From the NCBI RefSeq assembly GCF_026745355.1, contig NC_079209.1, positions 14,993,894 through 15,057,893 of the forward strand: a DNA stretch of 64,000 nucleotides, read 5' to 3'. A model generated the notes under the pieces. That model was not told the DNA's origin, ran no database searches, and saw only the letters and a list, made by a program, of their open reading frames with translations. Source of the DNA: Beta vulgaris subsp. vulgaris (taxonomy: Eukaryota > Streptophyta > Magnoliopsida > Caryophyllales > Amaranthaceae). This document shows, in pieces, positions 32,677 to 43,915 of the stretch. Made by a program: the position numbers and the translations under genes. How positions within the stretch are numbered: the stretch's first letter is position 1; every line of letters begins with the position of its first letter.

Positions 32677-32815
32677 TTAATGCAGCAGCAAAGACTCAAA
32701 GACTGAGACAATACCGAAAACTGATGAGTTCATCTCCGTTTCATCATTAGGTTCCAGATCTTTAACATATTCAGGTGGTGGTGCACCACCATACATTGCG
32801 TATGCTTTTTCCTTT
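32677..32815 (-). CDS. possible last exon of an unidentified minus-strand gene
   Basis: On the minus strand a good acceptor (ACTTTGCCACAG) at 32816 is followed by 46 open codons ending in TAA at 32677. The peptide starts RRKEKAYAMYGGAPPPEYV and goes on KDLEPNDETEM, with coding-like composition unlike the repeats around it. I do not recognise the family. The upstream open frame to 32958 is probably intron. It could belong with the exon-like pieces at 33219-33324 and 38626-38691, but no transcript evidence joins them. Confidence 0.4.
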
Positions 32816-33218
32816 CTCCTCTGTGGCAAAGTGGAAACTAAGTTAAAACACCTAAAATAAAAACTTAAGTTATAAGATGTTAGGAAAATTATTATCTCAT
32901 AAAGGACAATCTTCAAGCAAGGAATAAACAAGCACACACTCATCATGGTGTAAGACATTGCAATAAACTAACTAAAATCTCAATTAATCATAGTATAATA
33001 ATTTAAAAAAGAATTACATTCGGGGGTCAACAGAGTGCAATGACAAGAAGGTTCAATATCTTCTGATGTCAACAGAGTGCAACAACCAAAGAGCAAGAAA
33101 AGTAACTAAAATATCAAACAACAATGAACAAGAAGGTTTAGTGAATATGGTTAGTGTGCAACAAAGAAACTACATAACAGCTAAACTATTACCACATCCA
33201 TCGGATCACACATCTGAT

Positions 33219-33324
33219 CTGTATCAAGCCAGACCTTTTCAAACCAGCTTTGAGCTCCTTAAGTGTGATTGAACCACTATTATCATCAGTATCTTGCCAT
33301 AAACATCTCCTCGAAGCCAGCGAT
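33219..33324 (-). pseudogene. calcium-dependent protein kinase EF-hand exon fragment
   Basis: On the minus strand it begins IAGFEEMF, then after a frameshift reads DTDDNSGSITLKELKAGLK and ends RSGLIQ. This matches the start of the calmodulin-like domain of plant CDPKs: an IAGLKEMF-type helix and the first EF-hand, normally D-x-D-N-S-G-x-I-x-x-x-E. The Ca-binding loop has one extra codon (an apparent GAT duplication) and a +1/-1 shift lies just before it, so it could not encode a working hand. No kinase domain or further EF-hands are nearby. It is best read as a pseudogene scrap or captured fragment. Confidence 0.7.
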
Positions 33325-33953
33325 CTGTTAATTTTGAAATGCTTTTAGCCATCAAAGACACGAAAAACCTTTTTTTCCCTTGTTCATCTTGTTATACCTA
33401 GAAACATTAACAGTATGTCAACAAAAAAAGAAGAGCGAAGGATGTTAGCTGCTGGGATTGACAAACAGATAGTAGTAACGAACAACAAAAATAATGCATA
33501 ATGACATCATTGGAAGCGTTTACGGAGGAACCATATGAAAATGGAGCTCACAAAATGAATGCCAATATGCCACTATAATCAATTGCACCAAAGATGGAAG
33601 GATCTAGGCAGGTCCACATGGAACAGACTAACAGAATGCCACAATAAGCAATCACAAGAATGAATGTGTCAGCAGACCAAATACTGGTAGTTGGTAATAA
33701 AGAGATCCCTAAGGAAGAATTGTCTAGAAACAAATAAACTGCAAAGACAGTAGCCAATGGAAGTAGACAGTTCTTCAACCGATACAAATTTGTATTTTCT
33801 AACGATCAATATAATTCCAAAACTTGAAACCATAACTAATCTTCACTCAATTACAAAGATGAGAAGACAAGCACACACAAAACCATGAATACGAAACAAG
33901 ATGTACATGTGAATATAATGATACGGCTTACCCTAATGAGGGTGCATGGGCTC
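33325..33953. other. no confirmed feature
   Basis: A minus-strand frame at 33548-33787 (79 codons, hydrophobic) has no recognised domain. Nothing else is seen. Confidence 0.35.
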
Positions 33954-33978
33954 ATATATATATATATATATATATATA
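33954..33978. repeat. (AT)n microsatellite
   Basis: 25 bases of perfect AT alternation. Confidence 0.95.
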
Positions 33979-34059
33979 CGTTATCAATACAAACGTACAA
34001 TGACGAGGATAGCCTTAATATCCACTATTACACCCCCCCTCAATCCGTGCAGGGGAAAC

Positions 34060-34385
34060 TACATACAGATTGGACCGTAAGAACTCAAAATGTTGACCAG
34101 ACAAACCGTATAGATAGATCTGAAATACCCATTACAAAGTAGAAGAAAATCATTCGCAAAGCATAAGTGGGTCAACTTCATGTTTTTACATCTAATATGG
34201 TATTTAAAACCATCTTGTTCTCCTACAAACCTCAGAACTCTATCAAGATAATCCATACATAGAGCAAACAAAAGGGGAGACATTGGGCCGCCCTGTCTTA
34301 ACCCCCTTTGAGATTTAAAGAACACAATGGGAGTCCCATTAACCATTATAGAAAACCTAGGAGTGGTAACACAGATCATGATTTA
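34060..34385 (-). pseudogene. LINE reverse transcriptase fragment
   Basis: The minus-strand frame carries FSIMVNGTPIVFF, then GLRQGGPMSPLLFALCMDYL and, where FADD is expected, LCFANDFLLL. These are the RT palm motifs of plant L1-type LINEs; the second catalytic Asp is replaced by Asn-Asp. The sequence stops matching at both ends, giving about 325 bp with no poly(A). It is closer to the non-zf part of plant LINE RT than to copia or gypsy RT. It is a decayed fragment unrelated in frame to the two longer LINEs here. Confidence 0.85.
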
Positions 34386-34599
34386 TGTAAATTTCTTTAT
34401 TTATATTAATCATGAATTTATGTTTAGTTTAGTTTATATATATAATTTCTTACTTATATGTATTTTGTATAATTTTTGTTTCTGTATAATGTATTATTGT
34501 TGGTATATATGTGTTTGGTAATAATGTTGCCATAGCCCAGATGAGTTAAGAGTACTCACACTTAACATAGTGTGCCAAAACTGAGAGGAATGTTAAATG

Positions 34600-34784
34600 T
34601 GCAGACCTGCAGCTGCAAGTCTGCAACTTTTTTTTTACCATCAATTCCTACATATTGATGCGGTTCGTAGATAAAATCGCATCAGCAAATATATTGGATC
34701 TGCTGCGAGCCTATCCGATGCGGACTAAAACTGAATTAATAAGCCCACTTTTGACTGTATGGGATAGGTTTTTTTCCACTAGTG
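34600..34784. mobile_element. CACTA-like terminal fragment
   Basis: It ends GGTTTTTTTCCACTAGTG (inverse CACTAGTGGAAAAAAACC) at 34767-34784. Inside are inverted GATGCGG/CGCATC motifs near 34658-34690, like CACTA subterminal repeats. No partner end was found, so the left border is arbitrary. Confidence 0.5.
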
Positions 34785-34831
34785 ATAATTTGGTTGTCTA
34801 AACCTTTTCTTCATGGCGTATCTCTTGATTT

Positions 34832-34896
34832 CCCCTCCACCCCAAACCCACCCCCCACCCCTACCCCCACCCCCACCCCACCCCCACCCCCACCCA
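34832..34896 (+). repeat. CCCCAC-type microsatellite
   Basis: Imperfect (CCCCCA)n. The complementary strand has many closely spaced G-runs and could form quadruplexes. Confidence 0.85.
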
Positions 34897-35721
34897 AAGT
34901 GGGGAAAAAGGAAAGCATGAGCATAAATTAGAATTAATTCTCATTAAAATATCTTAATGTTCAAAATGACTAATACTATTGAGTATTAAAAGATTCTCTA
35001 AATTCTTATTGATATAATAAATGTAAATGAAGATTATATTAATATTAATGAAAAATTAATTGATATTCATTTAGGTATTTCATCGAACATATGGTGTACA
35101 ACATCAAATAACTTACTACCTATTGATTTTAACACTTAAATGAACATCTTGCATCATTTATACAATGATATATACACATTGTAACTCAATTAAACAATCA
35201 AGCTCACAAATTAACATATTTTAAAGCACAAATTAACGTAATAATTATTCCATATGCATATATTTAAAACTAATATAAACCCAGAACTTGTATAGTATAA
35301 TGGTGGTTGGTTGGACACTGGTTTGACATGGTGGTGGGTCTTTGGTGGGCTGGCAAAGAGGAGCGATGGTGTGGTGGTGTGTTGACAATCTTAGAGGGTG
35401 TTGGCTAGTGGTCTATGGTGTGATGTTGTCTATAGATGTACGACAGAGACAGGGTGGTGATGGTGGGCGAGGCAGCAGGGAGTGGTGGTTGGTTTGCGAG
35501 GTGGCGACTGGGTAACGAGAGAGAGAATGAACGTCGAGGTGCAATCCGATCAATCAAACCTTTAATGCTGCAACTGTTTCTCTTGTTGCGAAGCTGAAAT
35601 GGCAGATGATGACAACATAAGCGATACGAAACCATACGCTAGACTCCCGAAAGATGTGATAAGAAAACATCTATGTAAAATATAAACTGGGTTCAAGTAA
35701 AATACTATATATTAAGTGCAA
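34897..35721. other. no recognised feature
   Basis: AT-rich up to 35280, then GGTGGT-rich at 35300-35520. The minus-strand frame at 35405-35635 reflects that composition. Confidence 0.35.
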
Positions 35722-35726
35722 GTACT

Positions 35727-36011
35727 TGTCGGAATTCGTGTTTTTAGAGGGGAAGAAAGTGCAAAGTTCATAAGGAAGACATTGATGAACTATGGAAGAA
35801 CACTAGAAAGAGAAAGGGAGACAGGGGCAGAGAGAGAAATAAAGAACTACATTTTGTTATTATGGTAAGAGGTAAAGAGAAATATTACAACCTATCTAGT
35901 CTAATTACAATTAGTAACAAAAATAATGCTAGAATTCTATCTAACAACCTAACTAACAATAATAACTAAACTCTAACAACCTAGAACAATAGTCAAACTC
36001 ATACTCCAACA
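35727..36011 (-). repeat. 3' LTR of the non-autonomous element
   Basis: 285 bp. On the minus strand it is preceded by the purine-rich tract AATTTAAGGGGG, a plausible plus-strand primer. Confidence 0.9.
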
Positions 36012-36714
36012 CCCCCTTAAATTGGAAATGGTTGGAAGCATTTCTAGTTTGAACTTATAGAGTGAAGTAGGCATAATTGCTACTATACACAGAGGAACAC
36101 CACATGAACTTGTTGTCACTTGCGAGTAGCTAAGATGAACAAGGAGGAACATTGGACGTTGGTAATTTGTTGATGAACCACCACTCACCAATGTACCAAC
36201 ATGAAAATATGTATGGTCAATGTTCCAAAACCATTGCCACAACTAGAGCAGAGGAACTTTAGTGCCAGTTTATACATATTCTAGTGTAAACACGAGTACA
36301 AACATTTGAATTTCATGAAGTGTAGCTGATAAAGGATGGACAAAGCAGATTCAAAAATACATTGTTGGCAAGCATTTAATCAAGTTGATGCTACCACCAT
36401 AATGCTAGAGAGAAATGGAATCCAATTTCAAGTTATCAATTGAATATACGAAGGTACCCTCTCTTTGCACACCATCAACAACACACTGTGGGAGCTGCAC
36501 CCAACTATCGTTGATAAGACTACCAAACATCACATGAGCAGAAACCCCATAAACCTTTACCAACAACCAATCCTATCCTCCAAATACACCATTTGAACCA
36601 ACCACCAATCATACTATATACACCTCAACTCCAATTTGATATAGAAAATAAAAAAGAGAAAAAGAATGAGAAAGAAGAATGTGTTTAGAAGCTGAAAAAC
36701 AGAAGAAAATGATC

Positions 36715-37035
36715 ACTATGGATCTTGAGAAAATGCCTCATTGGGTAAGAAAGGACCTCTATAGATCAAAAAGAAATGCCTCTACGGGCACAACAAAATG
36801 ACCAACTATGGGTCTTAATAATCAAAGCCTCTATATGCATGGCAGGTAACCAACTATGGGTCTCAAAAATCAAAGCCTATATGGGCAAATGACCAATTAT
36901 GGGTCTCAAAATTCAAAGCCTCTATGGGTAAATGACCAACTATGAGTCTCAAAACTCAAAGTCTCTATGGGTAAATGACCAACTATGGATCTCAAAATTC
37001 AAAGCCTCTAGTGGCAAATTTGACCAACTATTGGT
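36715..37035. repeat. minisatellite inside the non-autonomous element
   Basis: Units of about 45-50 bp carry CAAAGCCTCTATGGG and ACCAACTATGGGTCTCAAAA. About six imperfect copies, less regular at the left. Confidence 0.85.
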
Positions 37036-38154
37036 CTTCAGAAAAAAAGACCACTGTGGGTCAAAATAGATCACTGAGAATCATCAAGAAAGCCTAAAAA
37101 AGGGCTGCAAAAAAAAGATGTTCCATGTTGCCAGCATGCTAACCAAAAGAAGACAATTGGATATAATCAAACTCTCTGGAAATTTAACCTCGGCAATTTG
37201 ATTAATAACCCAAGAAGAACAAACTTTAGAAATTTGAAGGAAGAAAAAGAAAATGAAATGTGTTTGGGAAGGAAACAATCAGGGATTTTCAACATCATCC
37301 ATCAACCAACAAACTTCTATATGATCCAACAACACAACAAACAACCACCCCCAACAACAATTCAACCCCAACAATCAAGTATTCAAACATCAAATTTAAC
37401 AAACTCCAACAAAACTATCGAAATTCATTCATCCATCGACTATCATTAATCAACCACAATGTAACAACTGAAGAGCAATCCGCATCCAACTAGAATCAAG
37501 AACAAGATAAATATATCAGAGTTTGATAGAAATTATACCCAGAAATATAGAAACTGAAATACCCAGAAATTGAGTTGTCGTGGTTGAGCAATTTCATTAG
37601 AATTTTACACAGAAATATTATGATTGTTCCATTCATCCCAAATCATCAAGAAAAATTCAACTAGAGACCTCAAACCAGTGAGTGGTAGGATCGAACTATT
37701 TGAAGAATAACTCAGTGCAGAACTTAGAGAGAAATTCCCAAATCAGCGCCAAAAATAGAGGAAGAATTTGCATTAATCTCAAGAATTCGTATACAAAACA
37801 CAAATGGGAGATTACTATACTTTGAAAAAGTGCAAGAATTGGAGAATTGAGATTAGAATCACCAGAACTAGTCGAGAAATTGCTAGGAAAATGGTTAATA
37901 AATTTCAAGTGAAAATCGAAAAATTAGCTCAAAGTTGAAACGAATTTGACAAAGACATCGTGGAGATGAGCTCGAAACTTGAATGAAGGAGCAATTAATA
38001 AAAGACAATCAATCACACAACAAAGAAGCAAGAAATCGAGCCACGAATTTGAGAAAAATATAATAAAAAAAATGATAAAAAATTTAGGGGAAAAATAAAA
38101 AAGAAATTTGCAGAAATTTGATGAAGAAAAAAAACGATTCATGATACGCATCCC

Positions 38155-38166
38155 GCTCTGATACCA
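38155..38166 (-). promoter_or_regulatory. primer-binding site, initiator Met tRNA
   Basis: The minus strand reads TGGTATCAGAGC directly next to the 5' LTR, the standard site complementary to the 3' end of tRNA-iMet. Confidence 0.92.
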
Positions 38167-38457
38167 TGTTAGAATTCGTGTTTTTAGGGAGGAAGAAAAT
38201 GAAAAGTACATAAGGAAACCACTGATGAACTATGGAAAAAATAGTAGACAAAGAGAGGGAGGCAGGGGAAGAGAGAGAAATAAATAACTACATTTTGCTA
38301 TTATAGTAAGAGGTAAATAGAAATATTACAACCTATATATTTATACTAATTACAATAAGTAACAAAAGTGATGCTAGAAATATATCTAACAACCTAACTA
38401 ACAATAATAGCTAAACCCTAACAACCTAGAACAATAGTCAAACTCTATACTCCAACA
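38167..38457 (-). repeat. 5' LTR of the non-autonomous element
   Basis: 291 bp. It is about 10-15% different by eye from the 3' LTR, so the insertion is not recent. Confidence 0.9.
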
Positions 38458-38625
38458 GTACTCAACAAGAGCACAAATGCAAAGAGCAACAATTGCAAAA
38501 TAGCAGATCAATTCCAAAAGATAAAAAAAAAGATGAATAATTCTTGATTTTGAATATTAAAGTAGGGAAAACGGAATTGTTTGATCAATTGCAAAATAGA
38601 AAAGAACACTAAATTCGACTGGTAC

Positions 38626-38691
38626 CTGTCTTACTATCGAACGTCTGAATAGGGACAGCAAGAGGAGCTGGTCGAAGATGAATTGCTTCAT
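38626..38691 (-). CDS. possible first coding exon, minus strand
   Basis: From ATG at 38691, 22 codons (MKQFIFDQLLLLSLFRRSIV, then RQ) run to a CAG/GTACC donor at 38625-38626. Upstream on the minus strand is CT-rich leader-like DNA (38760-38800, TCTCTCTCTTC). The hydrophobic start could be a targeting or signal peptide. No downstream partner is proven. If real, the LTR element at 35727-38457 lies in its first intron. Confidence 0.25.
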
Positions 38692-39160
38692 TCGAAGATC
38701 TTCATTTGATCACTAATTTCACGGCTCCCAGTCCCACCGCTTCAATTGTTTTTGAACCAAAGCCTAAAACGAAAAAGAAGAGAGAGAGAAAATGGTGAGG
38801 AGCGAGATGAAGAAGATTGAGAAAGTGAGAATGGAGGGGATAGGAGATGTTGGTTGAAAATGAGGGGGAATTATCTAGGTTGATAAGGACTTAGGAGGAT
38901 GAAAATGGAGGGTTAAGAGGAAAAACGGGAAGGAAAAAAAGCACGTGGCAAATGGATGGTAGGAAGGTGGTTCCGTGAACAACAGAGAGCAAAACCGTCC
39001 GAGCACTGTTCCTAAGGAATAGTAACAAAACTCCTTGATTTTTGATGGGTATAGATATATACTTACTCCGTTCTTTTTTAATTGCAATGTTTACCTTATT
39101 TGGAAGTTTCATATTAATTGTAACGTTTGTTTACTTGGTAATACACAAATTTTTCAAAAA
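38692..39160. other. leader-like DNA, otherwise nothing
   Basis: On the minus strand this is CT-rich and could be promoter and 5' UTR of the weak exon at 38626-38691. Near 39063-39085, TTACTCCGTTCTTTTTTAAT resembles one Stowaway end with no partner. Confidence 0.3.
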
Positions 39161-39163
39161 GAC

Positions 39164-39191
39164 GGTCTTACGTTATGCTTAACGTAAGACC
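39164..39191. repeat. perfect 12-bp hairpin
   Basis: GGTCTTACGTTA and TAACGTAAGACC are separated by TGCT. A related CACGTCTCACGTTAGTC occurs near 40360, so this may be one end of an unrecognised element. Confidence 0.8.
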
Positions 39192-40789
39192 ATCACATTT
39201 CCCATTTAATTTATATTTTCTCTCTCCTCTGCCAACTCTCATTTTTCTTTCTTCAATTCCCATCTCCTCTACCCCTCTTGGATCACTTTCCTCCGCACTG
39301 CCATTTCCTTATCCTCCACCCAACTTACGTTTCTCTCCCTTTCTCTTGTATATATTTAGATCTGGAACCTAAAGCCCACTTCTCTCTTTTTTCTTTAATT
39401 CTTTCACTTTTTCTTTGAACTACAACACCAAAGTTATCCATATTTGTTAGAGTTTTAGCTCAATTATTGTTACTAATTTTGTGTGAAATTGAGCTAAAGT
39501 AGGACAACTTATATTTGAATGCGGCCTTTTTCGAACATTCAAAGCTTTCGACTAACATCCTTTTTCATGTCATCTTTAATCTTGATGATGAGAATTTGAT
39601 GATTCTTAGTTTACTTTTTTCACTTGAACGACGACAGTGTTGAATCAAAGTCAAGTAAGTATATTCTTAATTCTCAAAGCACATTATTTCCCTCTAACAA
39701 TGGGTCTAAATTATAATATATTTCTTATTATGAATTAAAGTTTTTGGGTAGTTAGTTATATTTTTTGTCGTAATATATGTTTTGGGTAATAATTATTATT
39801 TTATGGTAATTAATTATTGTATATGTAAGGTTAATAGTTATGATTTTTACTTATTAGCAATTGTTTACATGTTCTTAGTTATAGTTTTCATGTTATAAGT
39901 TTCAAGGTAAATATATAGTTATATCTATAAGGTTACTAGTTATGATTTTTAGTTATTAGTAATTATTTACATGTTATTAGTTATAATTTTCATGTTATTA
40001 GTTGTAATTGACTAATTTTCGAGATAATATATCGTATTAAGTGGATACTAAATTGTTATGATTTGCTTGTTATTTGCTATGGTTTTTGGTTATTGGTTTG
40101 GATTGTTGGTTGTATGTTTAGATAAAAGTTATTGTTTTGGGTTATGATTATGGTGGTTTGACTGATGTTATAGTTTTGGGTTGATAATAATGGTTTATTG
40201 GTCAATAGTTATTAGTATTAATTTATTAGGTAACATAATTTTATTTAAAGTTATTCAATAAAAATAGTTGCACAGTTTTTGTAATTAGCTAACATTTTTT
40301 ATAGTTTAGTTAAGTGGTATTGCTTTACCATAATCAAACGCGTGTAAATTATCACGTCTCACGTTAGTCTTAACATGATCCGTTTCCTTTAAAGACTTAC
40401 TCTATGTATCTTCTCTCTATCTCTCATTATATCACATGGATCCCACTTTTTATCTATTTTTATAACTCTATTTCCTTATACAATTTTCTTAAATAATGTG
40501 TCAAAGAGTACTGTTGCAAAAATAATGGAATAGATGAAATATATATAATTTAAGAAGGCATTTCTTTTCATAAACTTCTTTTTACTGGTTATGAACAATC
40601 TCTATGATGGAAATGGAATGTAATAAATAATTAGAACATGGATATTTTAACAAAAAAACCACATATTTGGTGATAGGTGTGAGACATTAGTATATCAATT
40701 CGACTTGTGTGGACCTAGTTCACAGTAAAATTAGTGTGCATCAGGCTCACGCACGTGAATCAGGACACACTACTATAATATATGGAAAC
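39192..40789. other. AT-rich DNA with a two-copy repeat
   Basis: 39829-39900 and 39931-40002 are two direct copies, about 102 bp apart, sharing AGTTATGATTTTTA and ATGTTATTAGTTATA-type wording. The rest shows no genes or paired ends. The TCTCTCC-rich stretch 39220-39400 is probably non-coding. Confidence 0.45.
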
Positions 40790-41170
40790 CTGCTATATTA
40801 CAAACATATACACTATATAAGAGAGAAATACACTATATTACAAACAAATGCATTATAGCACAAAGAACACTATTACAAATAAATAATATAGCTCTTGCCA
40901 AAAAACACTATAATATAGTGAAACACACTATACCACATACAAACACACTATGGAAACGACAATATTATCCTAATCTTCTGTAACTGGTTCAATTGTACAT
41001 TCAAGTAGATTACCCAAAAACAAACTATATCACAAACAAATACACTATATCAGAAAGCAATACACTGTAGCACAAAGAAACACTATCACAAATAAACATA
41101 CTATAGCACAACGACACACACTGTACCACACATAAACACACTATACGAAACTGGTAATATCATACCAATC
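40790..41170. repeat. degenerate short tandem repeat
   Basis: Variants of ACACTATATTACAAACAAAT recur about fifteen times with a step near 20-25 bp. Irregular. Confidence 0.6.
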
Positions 41171-41557
41171 TTCTATAACAAGTTCAATTGTACAATTAAC
41201 TATGTCACAAAAACAGAAAAACGAAGTAAGAACTTCAAGAGAGAGAAATGAAGCAATAATGAGAGAGAAACTGAAGGTAAGGAAATTCGAGAAGAGAGAA
41301 AGACAAAATAGTAGAAGGTGTAACCATCACAACCTACATAACATCTATTAGATGCACTCAGTGTGCACCGGGTTCATACGAGTTTTTTTTTACTATAAAT
41401 ATTGGTAAGAGATTTTTTTTTCCTAAAATAGCATGCAAATTAGATGTATTACCATCATTTTTGTTGTTGTATCTGTATATATAAAACGGTCATTGAACCT
41501 ACGCAATTCACGGATTTAGGATATGTATATATGTTTTAGAAGGACGTACGATTTCAG
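41171..41557. other. no feature; presumed intron before the terpene synthase exon
   Basis: Purine-rich 41215-41320, then AT-rich. It ends in the acceptor ACGATTTCAG. Confidence 0.35.
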
Positions 41558-41804
41558 CATGGAGTGCTGAAGATTAGGGAGATAATGACAAGCAAAACAA
41601 GGGGCTACATTGAATTGGAGGAACTAATTATGGTAGATATTATCCAGAGATTAGGTCTTGAAGATTACTTCCGAGAAGAAATGCATGTTGCCTTAGAAAA
41701 GCTACGTGTAAAATCGGGTACCTTGAAAGATGGTGATGGTAAATTTTATGAGGTTGCTCTTTGTTTTAGGCTACTAAGACAAAACGGATATCACGTACCT
41801 GCTG
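41558..41804 (+). pseudogene. terpene synthase exon (N-terminal domain)
   Basis: This 247-bp exon lies between an acceptor (GATTTCAG) and a donor (GCTG/GTTAGT). It encodes HGVLKIREIM, then LIMVDIIQRLGLEDYF near residue 25, and EVALCFRLLRQNGYHVPAG at the end. LIDxIQRLGxxYHF and ALRFRLLRQHGYxVS are hallmark stretches of exon 2 of plant terpene synthases, where the exon also ends in phase 1 after this motif. The N-terminal RRx8W exon and the DDxxD/NSE catalytic exons are not in the window. The copia element starts 179 bp downstream in the presumed intron. The frame is intact, so this may be a remnant or one exon of a gene split by insertions. Confidence 0.8.
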
Positions 41805-41982
41805 GTTAGTCATTTTACCTATAAATTTAATTTTTTCATTGTTCTGGTCCCAGTTAGTTGCGAAAACTAAATATATATAGTGATGAATTTAGACATATAA
41901 AATCGTAAATATATTCCTATGTTAATGTTCATAATAAGTATCTCTAAACATTTTTGCAAAATAATTTGTTACCATCTTTTAC

Positions 41983-42740
41983 TGTTAGAAATCGGTAAAG
42001 GGTGAAGAAGATGATTACTTGATGAACTTAGAATCTTCTAGGCGTGTTGGGACACTTTCCCAAAAGCAATATTCCTACCCTACACTGAGCACGGGTTGCA
42101 AGGAATTCAATTCCGAGATACAAAGAAGAACAACAAATATCACGCTCGTTATGAGATTTGTCAAAATGAGTGAAAGGAAGAAAACTTTGTAATGATGATG
42201 AACTTTTGATTTAATTCTTATGCAAGAGAGAGAATCTGATTTTTCATAACATCCTTCATCATATGAGAATACTCATATATATACTAATGCTTAATAGTTT
42301 CTGAAAACCGAAACCATACAATGACTAACCGTCATTATCCACGAAGGCACGCTAAACCGCAGAAAAACAGATGCAAATAGCGAGCCGCGAAGCAGTGTCG
42401 CGAGTCGCGACTGGGCACTGTCACAAGGTGCGACCCAGGTCGCGACTCGCGACCATCATTCTGCCTCCTCGTTTATTCTGCTTGGCGAGTGCACAGCGTC
42501 GCGAGCACCTCTCTGCCTCCTCGCCTGTGTTTGTGCGTGAGAGAGTGCTGAGTGCTGCGAGGCTATTGCTTGTGTAGCTTGTTATAACTACAACACACTC
42601 CGAGGCTTGCAAGCAAATGTCATTGCTCTTCATAACCAAGCATAGTATTACATACATCGATTCAAGCAACACCACCATAACCAAGTAACTTGAAACAACG
42701 TATCATGAAATAAACTAACTTATACTCTAAATCTTCAACA
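41983..42740 (-). repeat. 3' LTR of the copia element
   Basis: 758 bp. The GC-rich block at 42375-42510 has repeated TCGCGAC/GTCGCGAG palindromes. The short open frames crossing it are not genes. Confidence 0.94.
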
Positions 42741-43253
42741 ATCCTCCCCCATTTAGAGTATATATAATAGTTATGCATAAACATCATCATAACAAATCAA
42801 TCTTATGCATAAATGAAAGTGTATAAAACTTGAACTTCCATATAGTATAGTACACATTCCAAGTATCCGTATCCAATTGGTGTCGATAACGATTGAACCA
42901 ATTTCAATACATAATGGAAACCCGAAGATACTATACACACAAGATAAAATTACTTAACTCATTATAAACCGACACATAAAGCCTTGTGTCCATATCTATT
43001 CATAAGTGTATAAAGCTATGCCCCATAGCTCCTTGAAGCGGCTAAACTTCACACTTACATAGGTAGATCTCTAAAATACATGCTACTGTGAAAAGCACAA
43101 AACAAGAGACCTATTAAATTTACAACCTCCTTATACAACACAGTAAGAACTAAAACTTAGGATGAATAAAAGTTCTACAATCATCTAAATGAAGAAATTA
43201 ATCTTATTGAACTTAAGACCCAACGTCATATTGGGCGTTAAGTTAAGATTTCC

Positions 43254-43828
43254 TCATTCGTGATTCTCGAGGGGCTCCAATCCTAAACCGATTGCCATCC
43301 TCTTTACATTATCTCTAGCCAAGGCCTTTGTAAAACAATCCGCTAGATTATACGTTGTACGTACATAGTCAACAGTGATTACACTATCCTTGATAAGTCC
43401 TTGGATGTAGCTATGCCGCACACCAATGTGTCTTGACTTACCATTATAGACTTGACTATATGCTCTTGCCAAAGCAGCATCGTTATCACAATGAATCGCT
43501 ATGGCGATATCGGTTTTGGCAACAAAGGAATCTCAATCATGAGATTCTTTAACCACTCCGCCTCTTTGCTTGCGGAAGATAAAGCAATGAATTCCGAAGT
43601 CATGGAGGAATCCGCTATGCAAGTTTGTTTCTTGGAAGCCCAAGATATAGCACCTCCCCCAAGTAGAAATACCCATCCACTTGTGTAAGAGTGATCCTCT
43701 TTATTAGAGATCCAACTTGCATCCGAATACCCTTCTAAAACCGAAGGATATCCACTGTAGGATAAACCATAGTCCTTGGTTTTTCCTAAATACTTAATAC
43801 CGACGAATAGCTTGCCAATGTTGTACAC
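43254..43828 (-). pseudogene. copia RNase H and 3' end of pol
   Basis: GYSDASWISNKEDHSYTSGW carries the first Asp, and SSMTSEFIALSSASKEAEWL the Glu. After a frameshift, GKSRHIGVRHSYIQGLI and NLADCFTKALARD finish the domain. It removes RNA from the hybrid. Its end at 43254 is about 510 bp from the 3' LTR. Confidence 0.9.
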
Positions 43829-43915
43829 TAGGATTACTAGTATACCTACTAAGTTTGCCTACCGCAAATGCGATATCCGGCCTAGTACTCGTCATAGCAT
43901 ACATCAAACATCCAA

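Larger units (their letters stand above)
35727..38457 (-). mobile_element. non-autonomous LTR retrotransposon (copia-type primer site), TSD GTACT
   Basis: Two direct repeats, 35727-36011 (285 bp) and 38167-38457 (291 bp), start TGTYRGAATTCGTGTTT and end CTCCAACA. Exact GTACT flanks the element (35722-35726, 38458-38462). A perfect initiator-Met primer site on the minus strand sets the orientation, so the right repeat is the 5' LTR. The 2.2-kb interior has no gag or pol, so the 2.7-kb unit must borrow proteins from an autonomous copia relative. Its interior includes a ~47-bp minisatellite. Confidence 0.92.

Noticed and set aside
34832..34896. C-rich tract as a functional quadruplex regulator
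   Set aside because: Only composition supports it; no gene or promoter is nearby.
42371..42684. Open frames in the GC-rich part of the copia LTRs, repeated at 47638-47980
   Set aside because: Same frames in both LTRs; an effect of CpG-rich palindromes with few stops.
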